A stretch of 64,000 bases of DNA from Alitta virens (GCA_932294295.1 OW028584.1:29993231-30057230); one strand, 5' to 3'. Numbered from the stretch's first letter, positions 53,221-64,000 are shown. Translations and numbers: made by a program. The notes: generated by a model from the sequence alone, not told the origin.

Positions 53221-55734
53221 TTTTGCTACCAGCGTCAGCGTAGGCAGGGAGGTTTATACTTTAAAAGGCTGCTGCTCCTCTAATATTAGTCCAATTTTCG
53301 TTACATAGAACTAAATTGTAGTTTATACTGATTCCATACCTGTTTTCGGATCAAAAATATACCAAATATTAAGAGAGTTATTCGTCTGAGAAGGTAGCTA
53401 GGTTGGCGGAGGCAAACAGTGGTGCTCTCGCAGACGTCCGCGCCGGGACTGTATCAATGCTGAGCGCTTCTTTAAAAGGATGCTGCTCCCCTAATATTAG
53501 TCCGATTTTCGTCAAATCAGGACTGAATTGTAGTATAAATCATACTGATTCCATACGCGTTTTCGGACCAAATATTAAGCGAGATATTCGTCTGAGAAGG
53601 TAGCTAGGTTGGCGGAGGCAAACAGTGGTGCTCTCGCAGACGTCCGCGCCCTGACTGTACCAATGCAGGAAGGGCTGAGCCCTTCTTTAAAAGGCTGCTG
53701 CACCCCTAATATTAGTCCGATTTTCGTCAAATTAAAACTGTATTGTAGCATAGTTCATACTGATTCCATCAAGTTTTCGGATTGAAAATAGACCAAATAT
53801 TAAGCGAGATATTCATCTGAGAATGCAGTTCTCTGGCAGCGGCCAGGTGCTCTGTGTATGGTCATGACTTGAATGGTGTGGTCAATATTTTTGACCATGA
53901 TATATATACATTGTTTGGATGAGCTTTATTGCAATTCATTTCTACTCATTCTGCCAACTGCCATGACCGTTATGTCAATTGCTATTAGCATTTTGAATGA
54001 TATAAAGAATGGGTGTAGAGAATACAGCAAATGCTCAATACATGTGTCAATTGCCTAATTGCCTAAATTGGGGTTCTTTGACCTGTCATTTCATAGTTTG
54101 TTCAAAGATGATACAGTAATATGACATTGTCTTGATTGTCATTCACAATTACAAAAAGATGTAATTGCTTTCATTAATTAAAAACAATGTATTGTATTGT
54201 AATTACCAGGCAATGATTATATTTGTATATTGGTATTTTATTTATACATGTGAACATTCTTATCTTTTTGTGTATATTTTTGTAAAATTTAAATCTAATA
54301 TTGATATTGTAATTAGTATTTGTGATTTGATCTGTGATTTTATTTGCTATCTTTTATGTACTTATATGGACCAAATATTAAGCTAGATATTCTATATTAT
54401 ATAATAAGCGTATAAATCTATCTGTCTCTCTAAACTATCTGTCTATCTACATATCCGATTTTCGTCAAATAAAGACTGAATTATTCAGGGAAATGTGTAG
54501 AATTTATATAATAGTTAAGGTGGGGAAAATTAATGGAGTATACTAGGCACAAACAAGAATATTCTTGTTAATAAAGTTAGTAATACCTCATAGAGTATAG
54601 ATATGTAGATAGACAGATAGTTATAAGATCTTCACCTAATAATATGTTACTATCAATAATTCATTGATTCGTAATCAATAAAAAACGAAAATAAAACAAT
54701 GTTTGTTTGCTTGTTGCCAATAAAATTCCGACTTGATAAAGATGTCTATGGAGCTATAACAACTATCTATAGATAGATATACTCTAGTTTAGAGTAATCA
54801 TTTTAGATATTTATTTCATTTTATATAAATTATCAATATTTCGTTCTTGTTGTTGTTTCTGAAAATAATCCAACTGGAATTAATATTGATATTGCATGTT
54901 CCATCCATGATCAAAACAGTCTCCCTCTTTAATATGCATAATAAACAGGAATCAGTTGAAATTCAGAATTTCAATTAATGCTTGTGATCAATGATGAAAA
55001 AGCATGACTTACCCCATTCTTTGTATTATTCAAAATGTTAATAGCAATTGACATAACGGTCACGCCAGATTGTTATTACATATATAGGTTAATTGACTTT
55101 ACAAAACCAAAGGAAAAGTCCTTCCCATTGGCCAGTTGGCAGAATGAGTAGAAATTAATTGCAATAAAGCTCATCCAAACAATGTATACATAATGGTAAA
55201 AAATATTGACCACACCATTGAAGTCATGAACATACACAGAACACCTTGCTGCCTTCTCATACGAATATCACACTTAATATTTGGTCTATTTTCAATCTGA
55301 AATTCTGTGTGGAATAAGTATGAACTCTTCTATAATTCAATATTAAAGGAGCAGCAGCCGCCACCAGACAACCGCCTTCTCAGACGAATATCTCGCTTAA
55401 TATTTGGTCTATTTTCAATCCGAAAACACCTACTACAATCCAGTCTTATTTGACGAAAATCGGACTAATATTAGGGGAGCAGCAGCCTTTTAAAGAAGCG
55501 CTCAGCATTGATACAGTCCCGGCGCGGACGTCTGCGAGAGCACCACTGTTTGCCTCCGCCAACCTAGCTACCTTCTCAGACGAATAACTCGCTTAATATT
55601 TGGTATATTTTTGATCCGAAAACAGGTATGGAATCAGTATAAACTATACTACAATTTAGTTCTATTTAACGAAAATCGGACTAATATTAGGGGAGCAGCA
55701 GCTTTTTAAAGTATAGTCCTGGAAGCTGCGAGTT

Positions 55735-55935
55735 ACTCCTACTACTCGCCGGCTTACTCCTACAACTCGGCGAGTAACCCGTAGAACCTGCCGAGTCACC
55801 TGTAGAACCCGCCGAGTCACCCATAAAACCCGCCGAGGCACCCGTAGAAACCGCCGAGGCACCCGTAGAACCTGCCAAGGCACCCGTGGAAGCCGGCGGG
55901 TAACCCGTAGCACCCGGCGGGTAACCCGGCGGGTG
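55735..55935. repeat. GC-rich tandem repeat in right foldback arm
   Basis: Units of about 18 bp, variants of CACCCGTAGAACCCGCCGAG, run for about 200 bp. They are a diverged and expanded counterpart of the left-arm array rather than an exact inverse, so the two subterminal arrays evolve separately. A minus-strand frame of VTRRVL-type repeats is only a by-product. Confidence 0.8.
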
Positions 55936-56245
55936 CTGCCCCGCCCCTGCTGCCAGAACCTGTCGCTAAACCGGCGGAAAGAGCTGTTACATAACTATTA
56001 CGTAATACTACGGGTTCACCACGGCAAAACCGGCCCGTGTGACAGGGGCTTTAGGCTCGACCGGGAATCGACCCGGGACCCAGCGGTTGCCCCCGCCCTG
56101 CAGTTTAAAGGAAAGGAGTCAGGCAGTGCACTTGAATTATTATAGATGATGCACATGTGATCAGAAAAGCTGTTTATGTAAGCTGGTACATTTGTGTGTA
56201 TCTCCGTTGCTGCTCAAGAGTGGTTCTCAGGCACCCTTCCTGGAG

Positions 56246-56400
56246 CAGGGGGCTAGCTCAGTGGTAGAATGCTTGGTTTCAACCACTGGGTCCTTGGTTT
56301 GATTCACAGTCGAACCTATGTTTGAAGAGTTCCATCCTTCGTCTAATTAGCCCATCAGGTACAGAGATACAAGACATAAAGCCTTAATCCACCCACCACC
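56246..56400 (+). mobile_element. SINE family A, diverged copy on plus strand
   Basis: A tRNA-like head GGGGCTAGCTCAGTGGTAG and B-box GGTTTGATTC are followed by a shortened body and a (CCCA)n tail. CCTTCCTGG before and CCTTTCTGG after are a probable duplication with one mismatch. It is older than the other copies. Confidence 0.8.
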
Positions 56401-56409
56401 CACTAGACA

Positions 56410-57540
56410 TCCTTTCTGGCTGTCAAGAAAGGTTATGAGCCATGCAATTAGGCTAGACCTAATCCAAGTAGAAATCTACAGGATATTCTGAACAGCAGTT
56501 TTCTATAGTCCACCCCGACACCCATGAAACAAAATTTGATACATTTTGGCTGGTGACAATATAGAACCACACACCAAGTTTGGTTATAATCTTCTTAAAT
56601 TTTTTTTAGTTATTTTGATTTTGCCTTATTTACATTCTTGCCCCCACAGCCTCAATTTTGCTCGCAGATATCCCAAACCGATCTGCCTTACTGATTAAAG
56701 ACAGTTGTACATAAGCAAGATGCCATGGGTCTTGAATTATTTGGAGGCCGTTTTAACTGAAACTGACTGTACAGTGATTGAGACAGCTGGGACTCCAAAT
56801 TATTTTTTTTCCACATTGTTGGTGGACAAACAAATTTTAAAATTGCTTGAGAGCTTTATAGCTTGCTGAGGCAGTTTTCTCATGGGACCATTACTCCATG
56901 TTTTTCTCAAAAGATTAGAAATATACTGGTGACTGATTGTTGAATAATAAGATCCATGTGCAGTGGAGTAATATTGCTTCTGATACACTCATTGCAGACA
57001 ATACCTTTCCTGTTTAAAATCAACAGAGAAAAAAAATAACACCAGTTTCTTAATATAAGAAAACTTTTTTTAAATATTTCTTTTATCTGTGAGGGTGCGA
57101 AGATCGATTAAGACAACACATCTCGAGACTTGATCTTTTATGAACCATTGAATAGAACCAGAATATTAGTTATTTATTGAACTAGAATCAAATACCTTAA
57201 TGTGGGTCTCCATGGGCTCTCATAATGTATTTTTTGTATAATTCATACTGTACTGTACTTCTGTTCGAATAAGAGTCTTCTGTATCTGAGCCTCAAGTAG
57301 AACCAGTATATTGGTTATTTAAAGAACTAGACGGGAGATGCAATAATGTGTAGTTACACAATTTACTGGATTATGTTGAAATTCACAGATCATGAAAATG
57401 GATCTTTTCTGAGCCTTTGAATACAATCACTATACAGTTTCCATATTTCACCAGACTAGAAAAACAATGTGTAATTGCCTGGTTAACAAATTGTGAGTAT
57501 AACCAATATATATTGATTCCTTGTTTAACTGTGTAATCAT
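56410..57540. other. AT-rich DNA without recognisable gene
   Basis: A minus-strand frame at 56800-56988 and other short frames show no domain. GAACCAGTATATTGGTTATT-like stretches occur twice (about 57156 and 57300), as loose repeats. Confidence 0.3.
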
Positions 57541-57760
57541 CGAGCTCCAGTTTACTGATGATCATGGCGGTGGCTGGGAAGCACGATTGGCAAGCCAATC
57601 AACGTCTGGCAATCCTCTGGGCGATCTTACCTTCTCGGAACCAGCCTCGTAAAAATCTAGATCTGCTATTGGCAAGGTCAGTACATTTTACCAAGATATG
57701 TTCCACAGTTATGGTCTCACTGCAGAGGTCACAAATGATACGGAACTTGTAAGGCCATTT
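57541..57760 (-). pseudogene. LINE ORF2 C-terminal fragment
   Basis: On the minus strand the frame reads FRIICDLCSETITVEHILVKC, the CxxC...HxxxxC knuckle found after RNase H in LINEs of the type at 45-47 kb. The following residues are not close to those copies, so it belongs to another family. It is short and isolated. Confidence 0.6.
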
Positions 57761-57854
57761 AAAGATCTCCGATGTACAACCAACGAATTCACCTCAAAGA
57801 AGCAGAAACCCTACTGGAGATTTTTTTTTTTTCAAAATCAATAAGCCATATCCT

Positions 57855-57990
57855 TAGATGACATTCACATGCAACGCATTCTCTATTGCGGTTTAATAAA
57901 AAAAAAATGCAGTCATTTAAATTTTTATATCATTTGATGAGATTCACATGCAATGCATTCTCCGTTGCAGTTTACTATTTCAAGATGATG
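57855..57990. repeat. Direct repeat pair about 90 bp apart
   Basis: GATGACATTCACATGCAACG and the continuation CATTCTCTATTGCGGTTTA at about 57858 recur with five substitutions at about 57948. No known family. Confidence 0.7.
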
Positions 57991-58478
57991 TTTTCGGAAC
58001 AATGTTTGAAGATTGGCACTTCATAAAAAAGACGCATGAATGTATCGATTTTGTACAATATAATTTTTATTCATGACAAACCAATATTTCAAAAATTTTC
58101 AACAAAACAACATAGTAAAAATATGGCTCGGTTTTTGTACAAGAACAGATTTTGCTAAACATGTACATATATACACAAAGAGAGTGGGTACATATCGATG
58201 CATGATTCCAATATAGCGTTTAGTGAACATGCATACATGTAAATACGTAGATGTCTAGCAAAACCTATCCTACGACTCCCTTGGCCACCTGTTAATAACA
58301 ATATATCACACTCCATAATAATAATAATCAGAATAACAGCAAAATCAAAATTTTCAATACGATTTTCATCATACAAGACATGAGTAAATTTGGACTTTAA
58401 CCACAGATGGCATTCGTCAACAAAATCTCACATTGAAACAAAAGTAGAAAAATTTCATTTTTGATGTCTAATGTCTGA

Positions 58479-58722
58479 TGAAAAGGCTTGGAGTACACAC
58501 CATGTTACACATTTATTCCATGGGTGGAGTTTTTCACTTGCCTCAGCATAGACACCGAGTACAAGGCACCTCCAATTTAACGTCTCATGCGATCGACATC
58601 CAGCTGGGATGTAGCTCATGAAGAGTGCCCGGGCTTGGAATCGAACCAGGGTCCCAGGATCAGCAGAGCTGGTCAATGTGGAATTGGCAGATGCCTTAAC
58701 CATTAGGCCACCCAGCTGCTTA
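58479..58722 (-). mobile_element. SINE family C with tRNA-like head
   Basis: On the minus strand GGGTGGCCTAATGGTTAAGG (A box) and GGTTCGATTCC (B box) lie about 50 bp apart. The body GATGTCGATCGCATGAGACG to TATGCTGAGGCAAGTGAAAA follows, and the latter is shared with 1476-1637 and 31115-31312. The (ATCT)n end is missing here. It should not be called a tRNA gene: the region between the boxes cannot form a normal cloverleaf. Confidence 0.75.
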
Positions 58723-60287
58723 AACAATAACTAAAACTTAGATATTCAAATAGTCCAGAACTGAACCAAACTGACCATTGACAACAAATTGTCAAAAAAT
58801 AATTTCATTCAGTGTTTTATATTAAAATGATTAACAAAAGGTGTACAACAAAATAATGAATTAAACTTGCAACAAATTATGTTCAATTATCAAATATAAA
58901 CCTGTATGGTAAAACATACATCAAGATATGTTGAATTTCATTAATGATAGTGAGCTATTGATACAATAATGCCCAATTATGCCATTGCTATGGAAACAAA
59001 TTAACCAAATATCAATGAAACCAAACTACATGCATGTAACAATCAATGGCAATGTGCAAATTACATAAAGTTGTGACATGATTTATTTTTCTGACTTCTG
59101 TCACTTTTATGTCAAAATTAGGTACCAAAATGATAACTGTCATTCTGCAGACTTTTTTTAATCTGTAATTTCTTGAACAGGAAACGTTTTTCAACTTTGC
59201 TCATCTAATTGCACAATTACATCTCCCAACAGTGATTGTTCGTACAACTTGTGAATGTGAGAAAAATAAAATTGCATGCTAAACATTAACAGAAGTCATA
59301 TTCCAACACCGTGTCCATCATGGCAAATTTTCAATTAACCATTCATAATTAAAAAGCAGGTTATCTATGGTATGTAATAATACTGAATACTGATTAATTA
59401 ATTAGTATAATCAGAAGGATTAGGTTCACTGGATACAGTCACTATCAACAAAAAGGTTATACTATATTCCCTGCATCAATCTACATAACAATAAACAGGA
59501 TCTAACCATCTAATATCTACAAATCTCTAATTAACAAGGTATTCACTGGAGTAGTTCCACAATCTGTACAATAAGTAGGACTCAAGTTAAATGTCCACTG
59601 ATTTCTCCATAAATGACCTGGAGCTGCACAAAATGGGACAGAAATGTTAGCAACAAGTCAAACCCCAACATTATGGCTGATAAAAACACTTCTGTGAAAC
59701 TAAAGTTGGCTATTTTCTCCATCGAATTCCTGACGTTTCTCTGCGACCATAACAAATGGCCATAATGATGAAAAGGTGGCAAAAAATTATTATAGGGAAG
59801 TAGAAAACTTGAAGTTAATTGGTACAGAGAGAGGTTTTGTGGGTTAGGAAGCTGGGGTTCGACTAATTTATAGTAACATTTCTGTCCATTTTGTGCTGCT
59901 CCAAGTTCTACTTGATAAAATATGACCCAAAATTGAGTGGATATCATTTATGGCCATTACTGTAGCTCAGAAGCTGCTCTGTACAGTAATAGGTTGAAAC
60001 AGGTCTGTGGGAAGATGAACCATACCCGATCCTGTACAACATTGATAGACTAGTCTGATTTTCTTTGATTACTCAGCCTCAATATGGTCTAGAGACGCAA
60101 AATAATGAACAATCATTCTGCTGCGTACCTCCTCTTATAACATTGTGTTCTTTAGTTGTGTCCAAACAAATTCCATAAAGAATCAACATTGGCGCCACCT
60201 GGCAGATAATGTAGGAGCGCTACATATCCTGGGGGGTCAATGCCTATATACCCAACTATGAAGGTTTAATCCCGACCTATGGAAGTT
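58723..60287. other. AT-rich DNA, no gene recognised
   Basis: A 121-codon minus-strand frame at 59582-59947 is open but shows no domain and is probably chance. The region could be intron or 3' flank of a minus-strand gene, but no splice-consistent exon was found. Confidence 0.3.
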
Positions 60288-60510
60288 CATTAGAGTTTGA
60301 TTCCACGCACAAAGGTCTCATTTTACAACTCACCAGGAGCTTTCACCCATTTCTCACGGGCTTCTTCAGCTGTCACATGACTTGATATCATGGCCAGTCA
60401 TGTGACCAACTGAGCATGTTCAGACAGCTGAAGAAGCCCATGAGAGATGGGTGAAAGCTCTTGGTGAGTTATAAAACGAGACCTTTGTGCTTGGAAATCA
60501 AACTCTAATG
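60288..60510. repeat. 223-bp foldback (MITE-like palindrome)
   Basis: The left arm begins CATTAGAGTTTGATTCC and the right arm ends in its complement. The arms of about 95 bp pair through CACAAAGGTCTC, ACTCACCA, GAGCTTTCACCCAT and GGCTTCTTCAGCTGTC, around a loop of about 30 bp. No clear target duplication. Confidence 0.8.
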
Positions 60511-61428
60511 CCTATATAGGTGCTTAGAATGTAGATGTTACCTGTCAACAACTATTCCAGACCAGTTCTGGTGAAGGTCCTGGGTTTGATTCTCGCGAGT
60601 TCCCTATGAGCTTTACAGGCTATATAAACATTAAACTAACAGCCTTGTACTCTATGCCATATTCTTCTGAAGTCATAGTTATTCATTATAGGCAAACATA
60701 CTTATCATATCACACCCATAATTTGCATCAGCAATGTGAAACTGTCCCAGTGAAATATTAATTTGTCAAAATAACTTTTTCTGATATATGATAAACAGGA
60801 TCTCTTTACCCATGGCTGGATTTAAGTATGAGATCAGAGTCTACATATAGTTTTGATATTTACAAAGTCTTGCATATATCATAATATTACATATATTATA
60901 TTCAACTTTTTACAGCCAAGAAAAAATTCTGGCCACCAAACTTATCAACAACACTGATTTACGATAAGAATATTAGCAAAATGGGCAAGTACTAGGGGAA
61001 GACATAATCATCATGTTCAAAGACTTCTGGGAGTAAGGTCAATAAGATGGTAATGATGACGTTACATTACCGTACAAGTTGGCTATTTGCTATTCCAAAT
61101 AAGGCACTGAATTATGTTCACACCTACAGCCATTTGCAAATATGACCAGTGTTCGAGTGCAAATGACCAGTAACCCTCCCAAACAATTGTGATGACATCA
61201 AAATGATCAGTGTGGCTCAATGCGGACAATGGACAGTTCTGTGACATCACACTGGTCAACTGCGCTAAACTGAGGTCATATGTGCTAATGGCTGAAGTGT
61301 GAATACAACCTATAGCTCAAATGTACATGTGTTCGAAAAATATAACATCATATTTTGATATTGATAATGGCTTTGTTTTTAAACTTTCCCTTCGCTATTG
61401 CAACTACTGAAACCCATAGAAAGGGCAG
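60511..61428. other. Intergenic or intronic DNA, nothing recognised
   Basis: No coding frame or repeat family could be supported. It is AT-rich with a few GACCAGTG-like recurrences at 61140-61260. Confidence 0.3.
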
Positions 61429-61443
61429 TATGAACGTAGTCAT

Positions 61444-61553
61444 GTATGTGTATGTGATTAGGGCTTTACGTCCTGTATTTCTGCACCAGATGGGCTAATT
61501 AGGACAGACAGAGACCATGGCAATGAGACGAAGGATGAAACAGCCATCCAACA
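61444..61553 (-). mobile_element. SINE family A, 5'-truncated, 15-bp TSD
   Basis: TATGAACGTAGTCAT flanks it at 61429-61443 and 61554-61568. The tail is (GTAT)n and the head is lost after GCCATCCAAC. Confidence 0.95.
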
Positions 61554-61739
61554 TATGAACGTAGTCATACTTCGAAGTACACTAATCTTGTAGTTTAGTT
61601 TAAAGCTCAATACGCAAAGCTTTTTTAAACAAAATCGTCTTGACAAACATTGTGACAACAGCACCACCATTGCTGGCCCAAGCTAAAAATGTTAAATATA
61701 CACTTAGTCAATTAAGACTTCTTGATATCAGGAACTATT

Positions 61740-62005
61740 TAGAACCTCATCTTGCATTAAATGCGTAACCTTATTCATTCCATCACTCAGATTTTCTACT
61801 GTGTTCACTGTGATGCTATAGTATAGAAAATGAGATATATAATATTTGGATCAGTAGTTCTGAAAGTAGTATTTAGTTAGTATATTCAATATATGTAATT
61901 TTTATGTCTGTATTAACAATGTATTGTGTATTATATGTACCTTGTTTATGACGAATGGGTCAAAACTGACTCCGTATGGTCAAATAAAATTTATCCATCT
62001 ATCAT
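61740..62005 (+). mobile_element. Probable LINE 3' end
   Basis: The segment ends CAAATAAAATTTATCCATCTATC, a typical CR1/L2-like 3' terminus with short tandem tail, after a region with no coding capacity. Only the 3' untranslated part is present, so the family is not assigned. Confidence 0.4.
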
Positions 62006-62170
62006 AGTTGTCGGTTTTGAGACGTTAAATATTTGTATATATCATAACATAAACAGTGCATAACAAAACAAAGATTCATTTCTGATGGCAAAATAATTGA
62101 CCAGAAAAAAACCAGCATTACCAACACGCCTTTCCAACAAGTATGAGCGACTAAAAACTGCCCCACCAGT

Positions 62171-62296
62171 TCAACAATTGCCAAAATTCTGCTGTTGCTG
62201 AATTTGCTGTTGCTGAGCCTGAAATTGCTGTTGCTGGAAATTCTGTTGCTGTTGAACGTAGTCAGTCAGGATATGTATGGTTTCATCTCGCAGGAC
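62171..62296 (-). CDS. Terminal exon of a minus-strand gene, Q-rich C-terminus
   Basis: The acceptor CTCCATCTTTCCAG precedes 62296 and the frame runs 41 codons to TGA at 62171-62173. It starts VLRDETIHILTDYV and then becomes a glutamine-rich tail (blocks of QQQQ separated by NF, F, A, I), ending NFGNC. Phase 0 joins it to the exon at 63144-63260. The gene could not be identified. Confidence 0.65.
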   Translation of the reverse strand, partial: VLRDETIHILTDYVQQQQNFQQQQFQAQQQQIQQQQNFGNC

Positions 62297-62480
62297 CTGG
62301 AAAGATGGAGAAAGTGAAATGATGATGAAATGATGAAAAAAATAAAATACAATGATGTTTTGGATTACATTAAAAAAAAAGAGAAATATAGAGGGTCAAG
62401 GGACACCCATTTTGTCTCAATTAGGACGCTAACATGGGTGCCCCTTGTATGTAAAAAAGCACAGCATGAAATATAGCATG

Positions 62481-62744
62481 TTACACAGTACCATTTAGTT
62501 GACATGTATAGCAATCTTCAACTGTACAATCAGTTTTGTATTTTTCCCAAAGCCAATTTTGTATGTACAATTTATAGCCAATGTTACTATGCGTCTCAAA
62601 ATTTTCAAGTACATTGATAGGAGTTTTGTTAAGAATAGTTGGCAGTTGATACCTGATGCTATTTTCAGCAAATTTATGTTTTACTTTATGTGTCAGGTAT
62701 AATCTATTTCTTGTGTTGAAATTATGGGTTTCTTGCTGATGCAT
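62481..62744 (-). pseudogene. LINE RT C-terminal fragment in intron
   Basis: The frame reads HNFNTRNRLYLTHKVKHKF, SIRYQLPTILNK, HSNIGYKLYIQNWL and ends with CTVEDCYTC. The NTRN...lP pattern is the final segment of CR1/Jockey-type LINE ORF2. It lies between the last two exons of the Q-rich gene. Confidence 0.6.
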
Positions 62745-63143
62745 AATTTTGAATGTGGAGATAAAATAATCTGGGAGGAGATATCAATGAGAAAGTGGGT
62801 ATAGAATCTATAGATTAACACCAAGATGAAACACACAATTCAGGGAGTATAATCTGCAAAATGAAGTTAAGACTGTGCACTCAGATTTTCTACTTCTGGG
62901 GTACTTATCCATAACTGCGTTCTTTCACATCACTGACTTCAAGATGTAGTTGTGTAACTATTAGTTAGCGTACAGTAATTGTGCAATGGAGTGAAAAGAA
63001 TGCTAGCAACTTGTATAATGCAATTTTGTTTCTAACAACACAAATGAGAAAAGACACAAGACTTAGCACTTTATGCACTAGTAACATTCATAGAGATGAT
63101 TCAAAAATATTTTGTGACTAGCTTTCTTTCATTCTAAACTTAC

Positions 63144-63260
63144 ATGTGGTTTGCAGTATTCCTCCAACCATCGAAAAACCGATCCAGACAGTTCGGCAAA
63201 ATTTGACACAGAAATCGATCCATTGAACGTTTGGAACAAGGAATCCATGAGTTCCTGGAA
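63144..63260 (-). CDS. Internal exon of the Q-rich-tail gene
   Basis: The acceptor TGTTCTTCAG and donor CAT/GTAAGT bound 117 nt (39 codons), phase 0 on both sides. The product FQELMDSLFQTFNGS...FRWLEEYCKPH looks like amphipathic helices of an alpha-helical protein. The family is not recognised. Confidence 0.65.
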
Positions 63261-63557
63261 CTGAAGAACATTCAAGGTCATGCAGAGGTCAAATTTTATC
63301 TATGAACTAGTATGCTCTTTTTGTATCATTTCGCACAGCAGTTTCTCCCTCTACTTGCTTCACTGAATTCCTTAGGCCTGTTTTTTCTCTTTTAGAGAAC
63401 CCTCCCCCGCTTTTTCAAAAAGCTTCCTGTCCACCCCCACCCCATACTTTTAATTGGAACAGCCGTTTAGAGACAGCGTTCTAATCTTTGCAGGATTCTA
63501 ATACTCTTCTTACATCACTTCTCACTATACATTTGCATTAACTGAACTGTTACTTAC

Positions 63558-63642
63558 CACATGGAACTTGGTTTCATCAGAAATCTGGTTCTGTCCATGC
63601 TCAGGCGTGCTCTTGTGGGCTTTCACGATGTGCTCGTAGTTT
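63558..63642 (-). CDS. Internal exon of the Q-rich-tail gene
   Basis: The acceptor TTTTTACAG and donor GTG/GTAAGTA bound 85 nt, which read NYEHIVKAHKSTPEHGQNQI and further in phase with the next exon. Upstream exons are outside the window. Together the three exons give about 108 C-terminal residues. Confidence 0.65.
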
Positions 63643-64000
63643 CTGTAAAAATCATAAAATAAGTTAACTGAAATCAAGTCTGCATTGTTATTTTGCAATT
63701 TTAATTTATTTGCTATTTGAAATACACCATATTGTGATGAATTACGTGTGTCTGAGGCAAAAAAAAAATATATATATATTTGGTCCATATATATTTAGAT
63801 ACATGTGTTCTGTAGAACACATATTTTGCCTAGGAAAGGCTTACAGTCCAGTCAAGGGAAACTAACGGATGAGAAAATTGCACAAAAACAGACTGGAGAA
63901 TCTGAACGTAAATTAATGAGAGTGCACTTTGTTGGGGCAAATATTATGATGTTCATTGGTCCTGTCTCTTGTGTTTCAAGTTCAAGATGATTCACTGGGT

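Larger units (their letters stand above)
52802..56050. mobile_element. 3.25-kb foldback transposon with TTA duplication
   Basis: The ends AGCCCCTGTCACACGGGCCG are inverted at 56031-56050 and flanked by TTA on both sides (52799-52801, 56051-56053). Arms of more than 1 kb are inverted copies of one another. Examples are GGCGGAGGCAAACAGTGGTG near 53410 versus its complement near 55540, and TGGATGAGCTTTATTGCAAT near 53917 versus its complement near 55160. GC-rich tandem blocks (ACGGGTAACCCGGCGGC-type) sit near both ends. No transposase ORF is seen. A 3-bp TTA target fits PIF/Harbinger or another TWA-targeting superfamily. Confidence 0.9.
52687..56103 (-). mobile_element. SINE family A, split by the foldback element
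   Basis: The left part (52687-52801) ends at CCATCCAACTTA and the right part (56054-56098) resumes at GGCTCGACCGGGAATCGA, exactly where an intact copy would continue. TTTAAAGGA, within a longer near match, lies at 52678-52686 and 56104-56112 as the SINE's own duplication. The foldback therefore arrived after the SINE. Confidence 0.9.

Noticed and set aside
55662..55913. Arg/Val-rich repetitive minus-strand frames in the foldback
   Set aside because: By-product of the tandem GC-rich array; no independent evidence of coding.
58600..58722. tRNA-like head at 58.6-58.7 kb
   Set aside because: Spacing between boxes and lack of a cloverleaf point to a SINE.
59582..59947. 121-codon minus-strand frame
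   Set aside because: No domain, no splice-consistent context, AT-rich chance frame.

Overview
The window looks like nuclear DNA of a metazoan, most likely a marine invertebrate. It is AT-rich and gene-poor, with GT-AG introns, a secreted-protein gene with a signal-peptide exon, AATAAA signals, Tc1 transposons, RNase H-bearing LINEs and several tRNA-derived SINE families. The species cannot be named from the sequence. There is no bacterial operon structure, no CRISPR array and no convincing functional tRNA or rRNA gene; the tRNA-like stretches are SINE heads.

Region 1 (about 2.1-12.8 kb, minus strand) is the standout. One uninterrupted reading frame of about 3,550-3,580 codons carries the motor core of the bacterial preprotein translocase ATPase SecA. 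Around it lie glycine-rich low-complexity blocks, a recently duplicated 44-residue helical repeat, strongly hydrophobic segments and a C-terminal block with a weak OTU-like cysteine motif. The combination of bacterial-type motor, no introns and great length suggests lateral acquisition or a mobile or selfish origin.

Region 2 (about 13-24.8 kb) is non-coding and repeat-rich. It holds LINE relics, SINEs, a degenerate short-period satellite, a 17-bp minisatellite and a decayed copy of the first exon of the next gene.

Region 3 (24.8-36.2 kb, plus strand) is a four-exon gene for a secreted protein of about 321 residues. It has a signal peptide, a farnesoic-acid-O-methyltransferase-like (Methyltransf_FA) domain and a cysteine-rich C-terminal domain. 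Its introns hold SINEs, a nearly intact Tc1 element and a LINE split by a TTAA-flanked MITE.

Region 4 (36.2-52.6 kb) is a transposon graveyard. It contains a degenerate Tc1 copy, nested LINE and SINE insertions, two plus-strand exons of a PIF1-like helicase (one split by a SINE), a LINE unit that seems to carry a 3' transduction, an unknown ORF split by a SINE, a gag-like relic and a RecQ-like helicase relic.

Region 5 (52.7-56.1 kb) is a foldback element of about 3.25 kb, largely one giant palindrome, flanked by TTA and inserted inside a SINE.

Region 6 (56.1-64 kb) is mostly repeats and unassigned DNA, ending in the last three coding exons of a minus-strand gene with a glutamine-rich C terminus.

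Many insertions keep exact target-site duplications, so their order can be read. SINE-B shares its 3' tail with the LINE family, the usual sign that the LINE machinery mobilises it.
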